A stretch of 64,000 nucleotides of DNA from Phenylobacterium immobile (ATCC 35973) (GCF_001375595.1 NZ_CVJQ01000001.1:930001-994000); one strand, 5' to 3'; shown: positions 7,971-17,326, counted from the first letter of the stretch. Notes: generated from the sequence alone by a model not told the origin. A program made the numbers and translations.

Positions 7971-10019
7971 ATGGGTCGCTTCTTCACCACGCTGGCCATG
8001 ACGGCTGGCCTTTCAGCGCCGGCTCTGGCCGCCGACGGATTGTCTCTGGGCAAGCTGGCGCTGGAACCGCCGACGCTACGGGCGCTCGCCGTCGAATGGA
8101 CCATCGAGGGCGACGACAATCGCAACGCCGCCGTCCGTGTGCAGTATCGCGCGAAGGGCGCTTCGGCCTGGAAGGATGGCGCCCCGCTGTTTCGGCTGCA
8201 GGGCGAGCGGGTCCTCCCCGAGATGGGCCTGGCGCCGGACCTTGCGCAGTTCGATTACACCGCGCCCAATATGTTTACTGGCAGCATCTTCGACCTGACG
8301 CCGGGGCTGGACTACGAAATCCGCCTGACTGCGGGTGATCCGGACGGCGTCGCCGGCGTCGCCATCCAGACGCTGTCGGCGCGCACACGACCCGTGCCCG
8401 CGGCCTCGACGGACGGCCGGGTCTTCCACGTCTATCCGGCGGGTTACGCCGGGCCGAAGCAGGAGCCCGCCTTCGAAGGCCTGCTCCGGGCCTATAACAC
8501 CTGGTCCGAGCACGCCGACTGGAACCACGTCTACAATCCGCGGGTGCGGCCGGGCGACGTGATCCTGGTGCACGCCGGGGTCTATAGGGGCGACCGGCTC
8601 GAATATGGCAACTATAGCGTCGGCGGCCTGAAGCCCGGCGTGAAGGGGCCAGGCGTCGGCGGGCCGGGCTATGGAATTCCCTTCGACGGCATGTACCTGC
8701 TGCAGGGCAAGGGCACGGCGGAGCGGCCGATCACGATCAAGGCCGCCGGCGACGGCGAGGTCTGGTTCGACGGGGCCGGGGCGCACGAGCTGTTCAATGT
8801 CATGGGCGCCGAGTTCAACATCTTCGATGGGATCAACATCAGGAACATCGACATCGCCTATCGCGCCGGGCTGAAGCGGCTTGCCGGCGCCAAGGGCCTG
8901 ACGATCGTGAATTCCAAGATCGTCGATGTCGGCTCAGCGGTGATCACCGACTACGAGGGCTCGACCGACTTCTACATCGCCGACAACACCATCATCGGCC
9001 GCGCCAGCGCCGACCATCTGGTCGGCTGGGACGCGAGCATGATCTGGAAGGACACGCCCGGCTGGCCCGCGCCGCTGACCTCGTTCCGCGCCATCGAGCT
9101 CTATGGCCCGGGCCATGTGGTGGAATTCAACCGCATCGAGCGCTTCCACGACGGGATCACGCTGGCCACCTATGGCGAGCCCGACACCCTGGCCGAGATG
9201 ACCTATCCGGGCGACCGCGCACGGCTTGGCCTGAACCCCACCTATGCGCCGGGGCCGAACGCCGTCGACATCATGAACAACAACATCTCCAACATCGCCG
9301 ACATCTGCGTTGAGCCGGATGGCGGGGCGCGCAACATCCGGGTGATGCGCAACCGCTGCTTCAACATCGCCGGCAGCCATGGGCTGCGCTCGCAACCGTC
9401 CTTCGGCGGGCCGCACTACTTCATCCGCAATGTCGTCTACGGCGCGATCGGCGCCGGCGGCGGGCCAGCCGCCGACGGCTCGGGCGTGGTGTTCTGGAAC
9501 AACACGGTGTTCGCAGGCTCAGGCTTCGGCGGCGGACGCGGGGCGAACCTGCATCTCGCCAACAACCTGCTGGTGGGGACGTCGGCCAACACACCCGTCC
9601 TGAACATGGCGACCTTCACCGCCTATTCGACCAGCGACCACAACGGCTTCGTCGCGGCGGCTGGCGCCGCCAAGCCCTTCGCCTGGACCGCCCCCGCCAC
9701 AGGCGCCGCCTATGCATCGTCGGCCCTGGTGGCCAGGAACTTCCCCGACCTCGCCGCCTACCAGAAAGCGACCGGCCAGGACCGTCACAGCCGGATGGCG
9801 GGGCTGGAAGTCTTCCGCCGCGCGGCGGCGCCCGATCCGGCAGATCCGGGTCGCCTCTATGACCCCGCCGCCCTCGACCTGCGCCTCAGGCCGCGGTCCG
9901 CCGCGGTGGACGCCGGCGCCCGCATCCCGGGCGTCACGGACGATGCGACCGGCACGGCGCCGGATCTCGGGGCCTATGAGCTGGGCGTGGAGCCGCCGCA
10001 CTATGGCCCGCGGCCCTAG
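7971..10019 (+). CDS. Secreted right-handed parallel beta-helix repeat protein
   Basis: A 682-residue protein with a clear Sec signal peptide (MGRFFTTLAMTAGLSAPALA, cleavage after ALA). After an immunoglobulin-like N-terminal part (about residues 25-130) comes a long beta-helix region with short repeated N-rich turns such as NNNISNIADI and NIRVMRNRCFNIAG. This is typical of pectate-lyase-like, polysaccharide-acting or surface-binding proteins. The C-terminus (LDLRLRPRSAAVDAG, then DLGAYE) is common at the end of such beta-helix proteins. I start at ATG 7971, 5 bases after GGGGGA, rather than an in-frame TTG at 7959. Catalytic residues and substrate are not assignable. Confidence 0.85.
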   Translation: MGRFFTTLAMTAGLSAPALAADGLSLGKLALEPPTLRALAVEWTIEGDDNRNAAVRVQYRAKGASAWKDGAPLFRLQGERVLPEMGLAPDLAQFDYTAPNMFTGSIFDLTPGLDYEIRLTAGDPDGVAGVAIQTLSARTRPVPAASTDGRVFHVYPAGYAGPKQEPAFEGLLRAYNTWSEHADWNHVYNPRVRPGDVILVHAGVYRGDRLEYGNYSVGGLKPGVKGPGVGGPGYGIPFDGMYLLQGKGTAERPITIKAAGDGEVWFDGAGAHELFNVMGAEFNIFDGINIRNIDIAYRAGLKRLAGAKGLTIVNSKIVDVGSAVITDYEGSTDFYIADNTIIGRASADHLVGWDASMIWKDTPGWPAPLTSFRAIELYGPGHVVEFNRIERFHDGITLATYGEPDTLAEMTYPGDRARLGLNPTYAPGPNAVDIMNNNISNIADICVEPDGGARNIRVMRNRCFNIAGSHGLRSQPSFGGPHYFIRNVVYGAIGAGGGPAADGSGVVFWNNTVFAGSGFGGGRGANLHLANNLLVGTSANTPVLNMATFTAYSTSDHNGFVAAAGAAKPFAWTAPATGAAYASSALVARNFPDLAAYQKATGQDRHSRMAGLEVFRRAAAPDPADPGRLYDPAALDLRLRPRSAAVDAGARIPGVTDDATGTAPDLGAYELGVEPPHYGPRP

Positions 10020-10047
10020 AGAGGCGGCTTACCGGGAGATGGAAAGG

Positions 10048-10278
10048 CTAAGCGTCGCCCACCTGCTTCATGCCCTTCAACAAAGCGTAGATCGCCATGG
10101 CGTGGCCGCGGCCGAGATCGAAGTCCTTGGCCATCCAATCGACGATCTGGTCCGCCTTTACGCCCTTGGCGAGGGTCGAACCCTCGGTGAAACCCTTCTC
10201 GGCGGCGAGCGCTCGAAAATCGTCCGGCGTTTTGCCCGTCTTGGCTTCGATGTTGTCGAGATAGGCTTGGAAAGACAT
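10048..10278 (-). CDS. DUF4287 domain protein, 76 aa
   Basis: A small soluble protein beginning MSFQAYLDNIEAKTGKTPDDF and containing the typical DUF4287 pattern: KTGKTPxDF, then a KGF...G segment, then a C-terminal LGRGHAMAIYALLKG helix. Proteins of this family are found alone or fused to DUF5655 or SRPBCC domains. The biochemical function is unknown. The ATG at 10276-10278 is preceded by CCGGAGACGAG on the coding strand. It stands alone, convergent with the beta-helix gene and divergent from the cyclophilin gene. Confidence 0.8.
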   Translation of the reverse strand: MSFQAYLDNIEAKTGKTPDDFRALAAEKGFTEGSTLAKGVKADQIVDWMAKDFDLGRGHAMAIYALLKGMKQVGDA

Positions 10279-10354
10279 TGTCTCGTCTCCGGCGGTGGTT
10301 CGCTCTGCAAGACGTCCGACGCCGGCCCACGCCGACAGCCGACCACGAGGAATT

Positions 10355-10972
10355 ATGACCCACCGTCCGATCGATCGCCGCCACCTAATGCTGGGCGCGG
10401 GCGCTGGCCTTGCGCTGCCGGGAGTCGCCCTGGCGGCCGCCAAGCCGCGCGTCGTGATCCGGACGGCGCTCGGCAGCATCATCTGCGAGCTTGAAAACCA
10501 GAGGGCGCCGCTGACCACGGCCAACTTCCTCAAGTACGTCGACGCGAAGTCCTTCGACGGTGGCAGCTTCTATCGCGCGGCGCGCTCCGCCGGTCGCTTG
10601 GACAAGGACGGCACCATCGTCGGCCAGCCGCCGCCCAATGTTCGTCCCTTCCCGCCGATCCGCCACGAGAGCACGACCCGGACGGGGCTCAAGCACCTGA
10701 ACGGGACGATTTCGCTGGGCCGGTTCGCGCCTGGCACAGCGACCAACAATTTCTTCATCTGCGTCGGCGACCAGCCCTATCTCGATGCCCACCCGGAAGA
10801 CAAAAGCGGCGACGACAACCTGGGTTACGCCGCCTTCGGCCAGGTCGTCTCCGGCATGCCGCTAGTGGAACGCATCCTCGCCATGCCCACCGCCGGCGCC
10901 ACCAAGTTCAAGGACCAGCGCGGCCAGTGGCTGACCAAGCCGGTGATCTTCACGAGCGTTAGGCGGGGCTGA
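10355..10972 (+). CDS. Exported cyclophilin-type peptidyl-prolyl cis-trans isomerase
   Basis: A 205-residue prolyl isomerase that assists folding, probably in the periplasm. The N-terminus IDRRHLMLGAGAGLALPG is a twin-arginine-like signal (RR-x-L-M) followed by a hydrophobic stretch and a cleavage site near ALAAA. Cyclophilin blocks follow: FYRAARSAG, NGTISLGRFAPGTATNNFF and YAAFGQVVSGMPLVERI. The start is ATG 10355 with GAGG 4-8 bases upstream. An earlier in-frame codon was rejected because it lacks a ribosome binding site. The stop codon overlaps the ATG of the next gene (TGATG). Confidence 0.87.
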   Translation: MTHRPIDRRHLMLGAGAGLALPGVALAAAKPRVVIRTALGSIICELENQRAPLTTANFLKYVDAKSFDGGSFYRAARSAGRLDKDGTIVGQPPPNVRPFPPIRHESTTRTGLKHLNGTISLGRFAPGTATNNFFICVGDQPYLDAHPEDKSGDDNLGYAAFGQVVSGMPLVERILAMPTAGATKFKDQRGQWLTKPVIFTSVRRG

Positions 10973-11661
10973 TGAAGGTTTTGGATGAGGGACTGGTCCG
11001 CCTCGTCGCGTTGATAACGACATCGGTGCTATTCGCGGGATCTCACCCACCATCGGCGGTCGCGCAATTTCGCTACAACTATAGGACAGTGCCGAGCCGC
11101 GGCTCGATCGATGCTGTTTGGCCAATCGAAGCCCGTCGCGCCGGATTAACTGGCTCCGCTGCGATGGTCTGCGACATCGAACGTGATAAGCCGGCAAACT
11201 GCAAAATTATTAGCGAGCATCCCGCCGGACAGGGTTTCGGCGACGGACTCCTTCGTCTGGGCGTCGTGATGAGCCTCTGGCCCATGACGCCACGCGGGTG
11301 CATGGCTTACTTCAACCACATGGTCTTCTCTGTGGACTGGCCGTTGAATCCCGAGGCGCCCAGGGCGACGCGGTGGCCAAACGAGCGTGAGATGGGCGCC
11401 GCCTTTCCCGCTGCGGCGTGGAAAGCGCAGCAAAAGGGCGAGGCCGTCTTGGACTGCGCCGTATCTGAAAGCGGTGCGCTGGCCGACTGTCGCATCGCTC
11501 ATGAGGCGCCGGAGGGCTACGGCTTTGGCGCCGCGTTACTTTCGCTAACGCCGAAGATGGTGCTCCAACCGGCGAAGCCTGGAGCCGCGTTGCCCAAACG
11601 CATGGTTGTCCCCATGAACTTCGTGCCAACGATTGGCCCCTCGTTGAATTGCCGCCGGTGA
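10972..11661 (+). CDS. Exported protein with two TonB-C-like repeats
   Basis: A 229-residue protein with an N-terminal hydrophobic export signal (about residues 8-31). It has two repeats, about residues 50-120 and 143-220. Each follows the TonB C-terminal pattern: W/F-P-x-x-A, then G-x-A-x-x-x-C, an 'A-x-C-x-I' segment, and P-x-G-x-G-F-G. Cysteines at matching positions in the two repeats could form disulfides. It has no Pro-rich spacer, so it is unlikely to be an energy-transducing TonB. Translation is coupled to the cyclophilin gene by TGATG, suggesting that this protein could be a folding client. That is inference. Confidence 0.65.
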   Translation: MKVLDEGLVRLVALITTSVLFAGSHPPSAVAQFRYNYRTVPSRGSIDAVWPIEARRAGLTGSAAMVCDIERDKPANCKIISEHPAGQGFGDGLLRLGVVMSLWPMTPRGCMAYFNHMVFSVDWPLNPEAPRATRWPNEREMGAAFPAAAWKAQQKGEAVLDCAVSESGALADCRIAHEAPEGYGFGAALLSLTPKMVLQPAKPGAALPKRMVVPMNFVPTIGPSLNCRR

Positions 11662-12009
11662 CTAGGCGGGCCTTAGCGCACGCTTGATCTCAGCCTTCGG
11701 CAGCGCCTGCTCGAAGCCGATCTGCAGGGTTTGTTTGCCGGTCTTGTAGCCCTTGGCTTTCAACGCCGCGCGATCCTCGGCGCTAAGTGCGCCGAGGGGA
11801 AAGCCGAAGGTGACGTGGGCCTTGGCGACGGAGAGGCCGGTGAGTTCGCGACCATCCACCCAGTAGAAGGGCACGCGATACCAGATGCGCTCCTCCGCGT
11901 GGGGCAGGGTCGCGCGGATGAAGTCGCGCAGTTCGGCGAGCTTGGCCTGGGCGGCCTGCGGCGCGGCGGCGATGTAGGCGTCCACATTGGCGGGCGCCTT
12001 GTCGCTCAT
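11662..12009 (-). CDS. DUF1801 (YdhG-like) family protein
   Basis: A 115-residue soluble protein of the DUF1801 / YdhG-like superfamily. Recognisable features are the N-terminal NVDAYIAAAP...KLAELRDFIR helix, the GRELTGLSVAKAHVTFGF strand region and the C-terminal KGYKTGKQTLQIGF block. Bacillus homologues have been called intracellular iron chaperones, but the function here is unknown. It overlaps the zapA stop by 4 bp (ATGA), so it is the last gene of the zauP-zapA operon. Confidence 0.82.
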   Translation of the reverse strand: MSDKAPANVDAYIAAAPQAAQAKLAELRDFIRATLPHAEERIWYRVPFYWVDGRELTGLSVAKAHVTFGFPLGALSAEDRAALKAKGYKTGKQTLQIGFEQALPKAEIKRALRPA

Positions 12010-12335
12010 TCTTCGCTCGCCAGCTTCTCGATGCGCTTGGCGGCGGTCTCGAGAGCCTGGACGGCGCGCGTCTCGGCGCGGCTGCGGTCGGCCTGGAGGC
12101 GGGTGACCTCTGCCTGCAGACTGGCAAGTCGGGCCTTCGCCTCGGCCAGCTCGTCGGCCAACATCAGCGCGCCCATCAGGAAGAGGCGCGTCTCACCGAG
12201 TTGACCCATGGCCTCGGAGACGGATCGGACGTGCTTGTCGAGGATGGCCGAGAGTTCGATCAGGTGCTGTTCCTGGCCGTCCTCGCAGCCCACAGCGTAG
12301 GGCCGGCCGTTCACACTGACGGTGACCTGGCTCAT
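12006..12335 (-). CDS. zapA: Cell division protein ZapA
   Basis: A 109-residue FtsZ-ring-associated protein. The N-terminal ZapA head is MSQVTVSVNGRPYAVGCEDG. It is followed by HLIELSAILDKHV and a long C-terminal coiled coil (about residues 55-107), as in other ZapA proteins that bundle FtsZ protofilaments. The start overlaps the end of the upstream coiled-coil gene (zauP), and the stop overlaps DUF1801, giving a tightly coupled three-gene operon. In Caulobacter ZapA acts together with ZauP to focus the Z-ring, which supports both assignments. Confidence 0.93.
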   Translation of the reverse strand: MSQVTVSVNGRPYAVGCEDGQEQHLIELSAILDKHVRSVSEAMGQLGETRLFLMGALMLADELAEAKARLASLQAEVTRLQADRSRAETRAVQALETAAKRIEKLASEE

Positions 12336-12640
12336 TCCGACTTCCCTTCGTCGTTCGCCAGCGCGGCGCGAATCTCATCCATGGCGCGCGACAGCGCGGC
12401 CGAAGCCTCGGCGCCGGCGGCCTCCAGCTCCTTCTCGCGCGCGCGGGACTGGTCGAGCTCGGCGGCCAGGCGGTTGCGGTCGAAGTCGAACAGGCCGCCG
12501 GCCTCAGCTCGGGCTTCGCCGACCCGGTGGGTCAGGCGCTGCTCGAGGCCCAGGACGGCGCGTTCGAGGCGCTTGGCGGCGATCTCAAGGGCGCTTTCGC
12601 TGGCTGGCGAAAGGGTGGGCGGGGTGTTGGCGGTGGTCAG
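12332..12640 (-). CDS. zauP: ZauP-like coiled-coil protein (ZapA-upstream partner)
   Basis: An approximately 102-residue, almost wholly coiled-coil acidic protein (LEIAAKRLERAVLGLEQRL ... ELEAAGAEASAALSRAMDEI). It lies immediately upstream of zapA and overlaps it by 4 bp. Size, composition and position match ZauP, the partner of ZapA in Caulobacter crescentus. No ATG, GTG or TTG exists in frame near the expected N-terminus. The best start is a CTG at 12638-12640 placed 8 bases after a GGAGG. The 5' end is therefore uncertain. The gene is divergent from tkt. Confidence 0.72.
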   Translation of the reverse strand: MTTANTPPTLSPASESALEIAAKRLERAVLGLEQRLTHRVGEARAEAGGLFDFDRNRLAAELDQSRAREKELEAAGAEASAALSRAMDEIRAALANDEGKSE

Positions 12641-12793
12641 GGCGCGGCCTCCTGCGCGGGCTATCGGTGTGGCCGAAAAGCTTTGGCGCCATCTTAGCCC
12701 TGCGTCGGCCCGGTTGCGAAGGTCCGAACGCGGTTGACCCCTGCGGCATCGCATGCGAGGCGGGCCTCGACTTTCTGAAAGCTTAAGAAGCCG

Positions 12794-14764
12794 ATGCCCG
12801 CGCTCCAGACCACCATGGCCAATGCGATCCGAGTTCTGTCGATGGACGCCGTCGAACAGGCTAATTCCGGTCACCCTGGCATGCCCATGGGCATGGCCGA
12901 CGTCGCCACCGTGCTCTGGACCAAGTTCCTGAAGTACGACGCCAGCCAGCCCGCCTGGGCTGACCGCGACCGCTTCGTCCTGTCGGCGGGCCACGGCTCG
13001 ATGCTGCTCTACAGCCTGCTGGCGCTCACCGGCTTCAAGGGCTTCGGCCTGGATGACGTGCGGGCCTTCCGCCAGATGGGCTCCAAGACCCCGGGTCACC
13101 CGGAATATGGCCACACCCCCGGTGTCGAGACCACGACGGGCCCGCTGGGTCAGGGCCTGGCTACGGCCGTCGGCATGGCCATGGCCGAGCGCCGCATGGC
13201 CGCCCGCTTCGGCAAAGACCTGGTGGATCACCGCACCTGGGTGGTCGCCGGCGACGGCTGCCTGATGGAGGGGATCAGCCAGGAGGCGATCGCGCTCGCC
13301 GGCCGCCTGAAGCTCTCGCGCCTGACCGTGCTGTGGGACGACAACGAGATCACGATCGACGGTTCGGTCGCCCTGTCGGACGCCACCAACCAGCTCGCGC
13401 GCTTCAAGGCCGCGGGCTGGTCGGTCAAGGCTGTCGATGGCCATGACGTGGGCAAGATCAAGAGCGCGCTGGCCTGGGCGACCCGCCAGTCGCAGCCGAC
13501 GCTGATCGCCTGCAAGACTAAGATCGGCAAGGGCTCGGCCACGCTCGAGGGCCACCACGACACCCACGGCAAGGCGCTCGGCAAGGCCGAGATCGCCGCC
13601 ACCCGTGAGAAGCTGGGCTGGCCGCACGAGCCCTTCGTCATCCCTGACGACGTCGCTCGCGCCTGGAAGTCCGCCGGTCGCCGCGGCGTCAAGACCCGCA
13701 AGGCCTGGGAGGAGCACCTCGCCGCCTCGCCGGCCCGCGCCGAATTCGAACGCGCCGTCGCCGGCGAACTGCCGCCCCACGCCTTCGCCCAATTGGACGC
13801 CTTCATCGCCGAGGCGGAGGAAAAGGCGCCGGCCGCGGCCACCCGCCAGCACTCCGGTTCGGTGCTGGAGCGAATCTTCGGTGATATCGGCGATCTGGTG
13901 GGCGGCTCGGCTGACCTCACCGGCTCCAACAACACCTTCGTCAAGAACACCGCCGTGTTCGACGCCCCGGACTACGCCGGCCGTTATGTGAACTACGGCG
14001 TGCGTGAATTCGGCATGGCCGCGGCGATGAACGGCATGGCGCTGCACGGCGGGGTCATCCCCTACGGCGGCACCTTCCTGGTGTTCTCCGACTACGCCCG
14101 GCCGGCGATCCGCCTGGCGGCCCTGATGGGGATCCGGGTCATCCACGTCGGCACCCATGATTCCATCGGCCTCGGCGAAGACGGCCCGACCCACCAGCCG
14201 GTGGAGCACCTGGCCTCGCTGCGGGCCATGCCGAACCTGCACGTCCTGCGCCCGGCCGACGCGGTCGAGACCGCCGAATGCTGGAAGCTGGCCCTGGACG
14301 CCAAGACGACGCCATCGGTCCTGGCCCTGTCGCGGCAGAAGACGCCCGCCGTCCGCGTCACCGTGGCCGGCGAGAACCTCTCGGCTCGCGGCGCTTACCA
14401 GCTGGCGGGCGCCGGCGCGCCCGCCCAGGTGACGATCTTCGCCACCGGCACTGAAGTCGCCATCGCGCTCGCCGCTCGCGACCTGCTGGAAGCCGATGGC
14501 GTCGGAACGCGCGTCGTCTCCGTCCCGTCCTGGTCGCACTTCGCCGCCCAGTCGAGCGATTACCAGGCTCAGGTCATCGGGGAGACCGCCGTCCGCGTAG
14601 CGGTGGAAGCCGGCGTACGCATGGGCTGGGATCGCTTCATCGGCCCCGACGGCGTGTTCGTCGGCATGACCGGCTTCGGCGCCAGCGCGCCCGCCGAACA
14701 GCTCTACGAACACTTCGGCATCACGCCCGCGGCGGTCGCCGCGGCCGCCAAGGCGAAGCTTTAA
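12794..14764 (+). CDS. tkt: Transketolase
   Basis: A 656-residue thiamine-diphosphate enzyme of the pentose phosphate pathway that transfers two-carbon units between ketoses and aldoses. Seen in order: the N-terminal [14 protein letters not shown], the ThDP motif GDGCLMEG...[17 protein letters not shown] (GDG-N), the middle-domain [19 protein letters not shown] with its catalytic Glu, and [23 protein letters not shown]. Length is standard. The ATG at 12794 follows CTTAAGAAG. It is a single-gene unit bounded by a divergent zauP operon and a downstream palindrome. Confidence 0.97.
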   Translation: MPALQTTMANAIRVLSMDAVEQANSGHPGMPMGMADVATVLWTKFLKYDASQPAWADRDRFVLSAGHGSMLLYSLLALTGFKGFGLDDVRAFRQMGSKTPGHPEYGHTPGVETTTGPLGQGLATAVGMAMAERRMAARFGKDLVDHRTWVVAGDGCLMEGISQEAIALAGRLKLSRLTVLWDDNEITIDGSVALSDATNQLARFKAAGWSVKAVDGHDVGKIKSALAWATRQSQPTLIACKTKIGKGSATLEGHHDTHGKALGKAEIAATREKLGWPHEPFVIPDDVARAWKSAGRRGVKTRKAWEEHLAASPARAEFERAVAGELPPHAFAQLDAFIAEAEEKAPAAATRQHSGSVLERIFGDIGDLVGGSADLTGSNNTFVKNTAVFDAPDYAGRYVNYGVREFGMAAAMNGMALHGGVIPYGGTFLVFSDYARPAIRLAALMGIRVIHVGTHDSIGLGEDGPTHQPVEHLASLRAMPNLHVLRPADAVETAECWKLALDAKTTPSVLALSRQKTPAVRVTVAGENLSARGAYQLAGAGAPAQVTIFATGTEVAIALAARDLLEADGVGTRVVSVPSWSHFAAQSSDYQAQVIGETAVRVAVEAGVRMGWDRFIGPDGVFVGMTGFGASAPAEQLYEHFGITPAAVAAAAKAKL

Positions 14765-14779
14765 GCTTCACTTTCTGAT

Positions 14780-14810
14780 CGTCATTGCCGGGACGAGCCC
14801 GGCGATGACG
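14780..14810. repeat. REP-like palindrome downstream of tkt
   Basis: Near-perfect 13-bp arms CGTCATTGCCGGG and CCCGGCGATGACG around ACGAG. The arms differ at one position (a G-T pair). This is the common alphaproteobacterial 'GTCATTGCCGGG' type of dispersed palindrome. It sits between the convergent ends of tkt and the glycosyltransferase gene, where it could act as a weak bidirectional terminator or mRNA 3'-end stabiliser, although no T-run follows. Confidence 0.7.
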
Positions 14811-14814
14811 TGAT

Positions 14815-15804
14815 TTACTGAACGCCAGAGGGCGGCGCCTGCGTCGCAGCCAACAACGCCTCGGCGGCGGCGACCACGCGGTCGACGCTCAGGTCCATCA
14901 TGTGGCACATCGCCTGGTCGAGGCCCGGATCGATGCGCCGGATGTCGTCCAGGCTGCGCGCGCCGCGAACGGCGCGGGCGGCGGCGCCCCAGGGCCCGTA
15001 TTGACGCTCATCCGACGGGCCGAACAGGCCGAGAGTCGGCGCTCCGGCGGCGGCCGAGAGGTGCATGGCGCCGGAATCGTTGCCGATGAACAGCCGGGCG
15101 CGCTTGAGGCAGGCGTAGGAGGTCAAAAGGTCCGCCTCGCCGGCCAGGTTGATGAACCGCGCGCGGGCCGTGATATCGCGGAACGAGGCGGCCAGTTCGC
15201 GGTCGCCGGGGCCGCCCAGGATCATCAGCCGGCCGCCTTCCAGCGCCCCGCCTGAACCCAGCAGCCGCATGGCCGTGCGGCTGAACCGCTCGACAGGCCA
15301 GGTCTTGCCGATCCAATTCGCCGCCGGGGCGAGCGCCAGGATGGGCGCGGAGCCGGCCGTCAGCTTGGCCGCGCGGGCTTCGGCCTCGGGGCCGGCGAAC
15401 AACCAGGGCGGCGCCGGATCGTCTTCGATGCGCAGGGTCCGGGCGGCCTCGAGCACCTTGTGGCCCGGCTCGCCGTGCGGCCGGTGGAAGATCGCGCGCC
15501 GTCGCGTCGACAGGAACCGCGTGATGGCCGAGCCGCGCATGTCGACCACCAGGCCCCAGCGACGCTTTCGCACCTTGCGCCACAGGTCGAACCAGTGGCC
15601 GCCGTCGCGCGACTTGGCGAAGGGGATGAGGGCGTCGAGGTTCGGCAGGTCGGCGAACAGCGGCGCGGCTTCGGGCCCGGCCACCACGGTGAAACGCGCG
15701 TGCGGAATCTCATCGCTCAGGCGTTTGATCAGCCCCGACGACAGCACGGCGTCGCCGATCCGCGTGGCGGTGATGAACAGAATGGGGAAGGACCCGGGCG
15801 GCAT
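14815..15804 (-). CDS. Glycosyltransferase family 9 (heptosyltransferase-like)
   Basis: A 329-residue GT9 enzyme, the family of ADP-heptose:LPS heptosyltransferases. The N-terminal GDAVLSSGLIKRL (the family's GD.. nucleotide-sugar fold start), LALAPAANWIGKTWPVERF and the C-terminal FIGNDSGAMHLSAAAGAPTLGLFGPS are characteristic of the donor-binding domain. It probably adds a sugar to lipopolysaccharide core at the inner membrane. The start chosen is ATG 15802-15804 (MPPGSFPILF); longer readings extend into the divergent ygfZ. Donor and acceptor are not determinable. Confidence 0.87.
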   Translation of the reverse strand: MPPGSFPILFITATRIGDAVLSSGLIKRLSDEIPHARFTVVAGPEAAPLFADLPNLDALIPFAKSRDGGHWFDLWRKVRKRRWGLVVDMRGSAITRFLSTRRRAIFHRPHGEPGHKVLEAARTLRIEDDPAPPWLFAGPEAEARAAKLTAGSAPILALAPAANWIGKTWPVERFSRTAMRLLGSGGALEGGRLMILGGPGDRELAASFRDITARARFINLAGEADLLTSYACLKRARLFIGNDSGAMHLSAAAGAPTLGLFGPSDERQYGPWGAAARAVRGARSLDDIRRIDPGLDQAMCHMMDLSVDRVVAAAEALLAATQAPPSGVQ

Positions 15805-15865
15805 CCCTAGGGTTATAGGCGCCACACGACTGGCGCTCCAACCGCAGACGCCCCAAATTGACGCC

Positions 15866-16699
15866 ATGACCGCAAGCTTCGCCTTCGCATCCCTCGAAAG
15901 TCGCGCCCTCATCGCCGTGTCCGGCCCGGATTGGCGCAGCTTCCTGCAAGGCCTCCTGACCCAGGACGTCGAGACGCTTGGGCCGGGCGAGGCCCGCTTC
16001 GCCGCGCTTCTGACCCCCCAGGGCCGGCTGCTCTACGACATGTTCGTGGTGGCCTGGCCGGACGGGATGGGCGTCTGGCTCGATGTGGCGGCCGAGCATC
16101 GCGCGGCGATCGCCTTCAAGCTCACCCTCTATCGGCTCCGCGCCAAGGTGGAGATCGCGGAGGCGGGAGAACTGGTCGCCGCCGCGCCTGCGCCTGGCGC
16201 AGACGGGCTATGGGTCGCCGACCCGCGCCTGCCGTCGCTCGGCTTCCGCGGCTATGGGGCGAGCGTGCCGGCCGAGACGCAAGGCGAGGACGCCTATGAG
16301 GCCCACCGCATGGCGCTGGGCGTGCCGGGCCCCGCCGACTGGGGTTCGGACAAGGCCTATCCCATCGAGGCCGATTTCGATCTCCTGAACGGCATCGATT
16401 TCAAGAAGGGCTGTTTCGTCGGCCAGGAGACGACCTCGCGGATGAAGCGCCGTGGCACGCTGAAGAACCGCATGGCGCCCCTGGAGTTCGACGGCCCGGC
16501 GCCCCGGCCCGGCGCCATGTTGATGGCCGGCGAGCTTCGGGCCGGCGAGGTGTTGTCCGGCCGAGAGGGTCGCGCCATGGCCCTGGTGCGCCTGGATCGC
16601 CTCGACGGTGACCTGAGTGTCGAGGGCAGGCCGGTGCGGGTCATTTTCCCCGAATGGCTGGAAGACGCCGCCAAGCTTGTGGAAAAGCCGCAAGGCTGA
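15866..16699 (+). CDS. ygfZ: YgfZ/GcvT-domain folate-binding protein
   Basis: A 277-residue tetrahydrofolate-binding protein that helps maintain certain Fe-S enzymes. The diagnostic motif K-x-C-F-x-G-Q-E is present as KKGCFVGQETTSRM (around residues 185-198). The N-terminal DWRSFLQGLLTQDVETLGPGEARFAALLTPQGRLLYDM resembles GcvT. The start is ATG 15866; upstream in-frame codons overlap the divergent glycosyltransferase. It is distinct from the true gcvT at 31.7-32.8 kb, which is longer and in the glycine cleavage operon. Confidence 0.9.
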   Translation: MTASFAFASLESRALIAVSGPDWRSFLQGLLTQDVETLGPGEARFAALLTPQGRLLYDMFVVAWPDGMGVWLDVAAEHRAAIAFKLTLYRLRAKVEIAEAGELVAAAPAPGADGLWVADPRLPSLGFRGYGASVPAETQGEDAYEAHRMALGVPGPADWGSDKAYPIEADFDLLNGIDFKKGCFVGQETTSRMKRRGTLKNRMAPLEFDGPAPRPGAMLMAGELRAGEVLSGREGRAMALVRLDRLDGDLSVEGRPVRVIFPEWLEDAAKLVEKPQG

Positions 16700-16738
16700 G
16701 CTTGCGCCGGCGGCCCGGCGCGGCCGAAACTGCCGACC

Positions 16739-17326
16739 ATGAGCGACCCGCTTTCCCGCTGCGCCTGGTACGGCATGGCGGGCTCCCCCGTCTACGAGGC
16801 CTACCACGACACCGAATGGGGCGTGCCGGAGTACGATTCGCGCGCTCTATGGGAAAAGCTGGTGCTCGACGGCTTCCAAGCCGGACTCTCCTGGATCACT
16901 ATCCTGAAGAAGCGCGAGGCCTTCCGCGCCGCCTTCGCCGGCTTCGACCCGGAGAAGGTGGCTGCCTTCGACGAAGAGGATCGCGCCCGGCTGATGGCTG
17001 ACGCGGGCATCGTCCGCTCCGGCGCCAAGATCGACGCGGCCATCAACAGCGCTCGCATCTACCTGGCCATGCGCGACTGCGGCGAGGACTTCTCGGACTT
17101 CTGCTGGGGCTTCGTCGGCGGCCAGCCGATCCAGAACAGCTTCCGCGCCGGCGAGGTGCCGGCCCAGACGCCCCTGGCGGTCGAAGTCTCCAAGGCTCTG
17201 AAGGCGCGCGGGTTCAAGTTCGTGGGGCCCGTGATCGTCTACGCCTGGATGCAGGCGACGGGCTTGGTCAACGACCATCTCAGCGACTGCTTCCGGCATC
17301 AGCCCGTCAAGGCGATGGCGCGATGA
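16739..17326 (+). CDS. tag: DNA-3-methyladenine glycosylase I
   Basis: A 195-residue base-excision repair enzyme removing 3-methyladenine from alkylated DNA. It begins with RCAWYG and YHDTEWGVP, containing the Cys/His zinc ligands and the Tyr/Glu/Trp pocket. It then has [21 protein letters not shown] and, near the end, [23 protein letters not shown] with the C-terminal zinc ligands. The stop overlaps the rnhB start (ATGA). Upstream ygfZ is 39 bp away in the same direction, so ygfZ-tag-rnhB may be one unit. Confidence 0.95.
   Translation: MSDPLSRCAWYGMAGSPVYEAYHDTEWGVPEYDSRALWEKLVLDGFQAGLSWITILKKREAFRAAFAGFDPEKVAAFDEEDRARLMADAGIVRSGAKIDAAINSARIYLAMRDCGEDFSDFCWGFVGGQPIQNSFRAGEVPAQTPLAVEVSKALKARGFKFVGPVIVYAWMQATGLVNDHLSDCFRHQPVKAMAR

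Noticed and set aside
12641-14713. Long minus-strand open frame opposite tkt that merges with the zauP frame
   Set aside because: Only the last part (12332-12640) is real. The rest is the shadow of transketolase.
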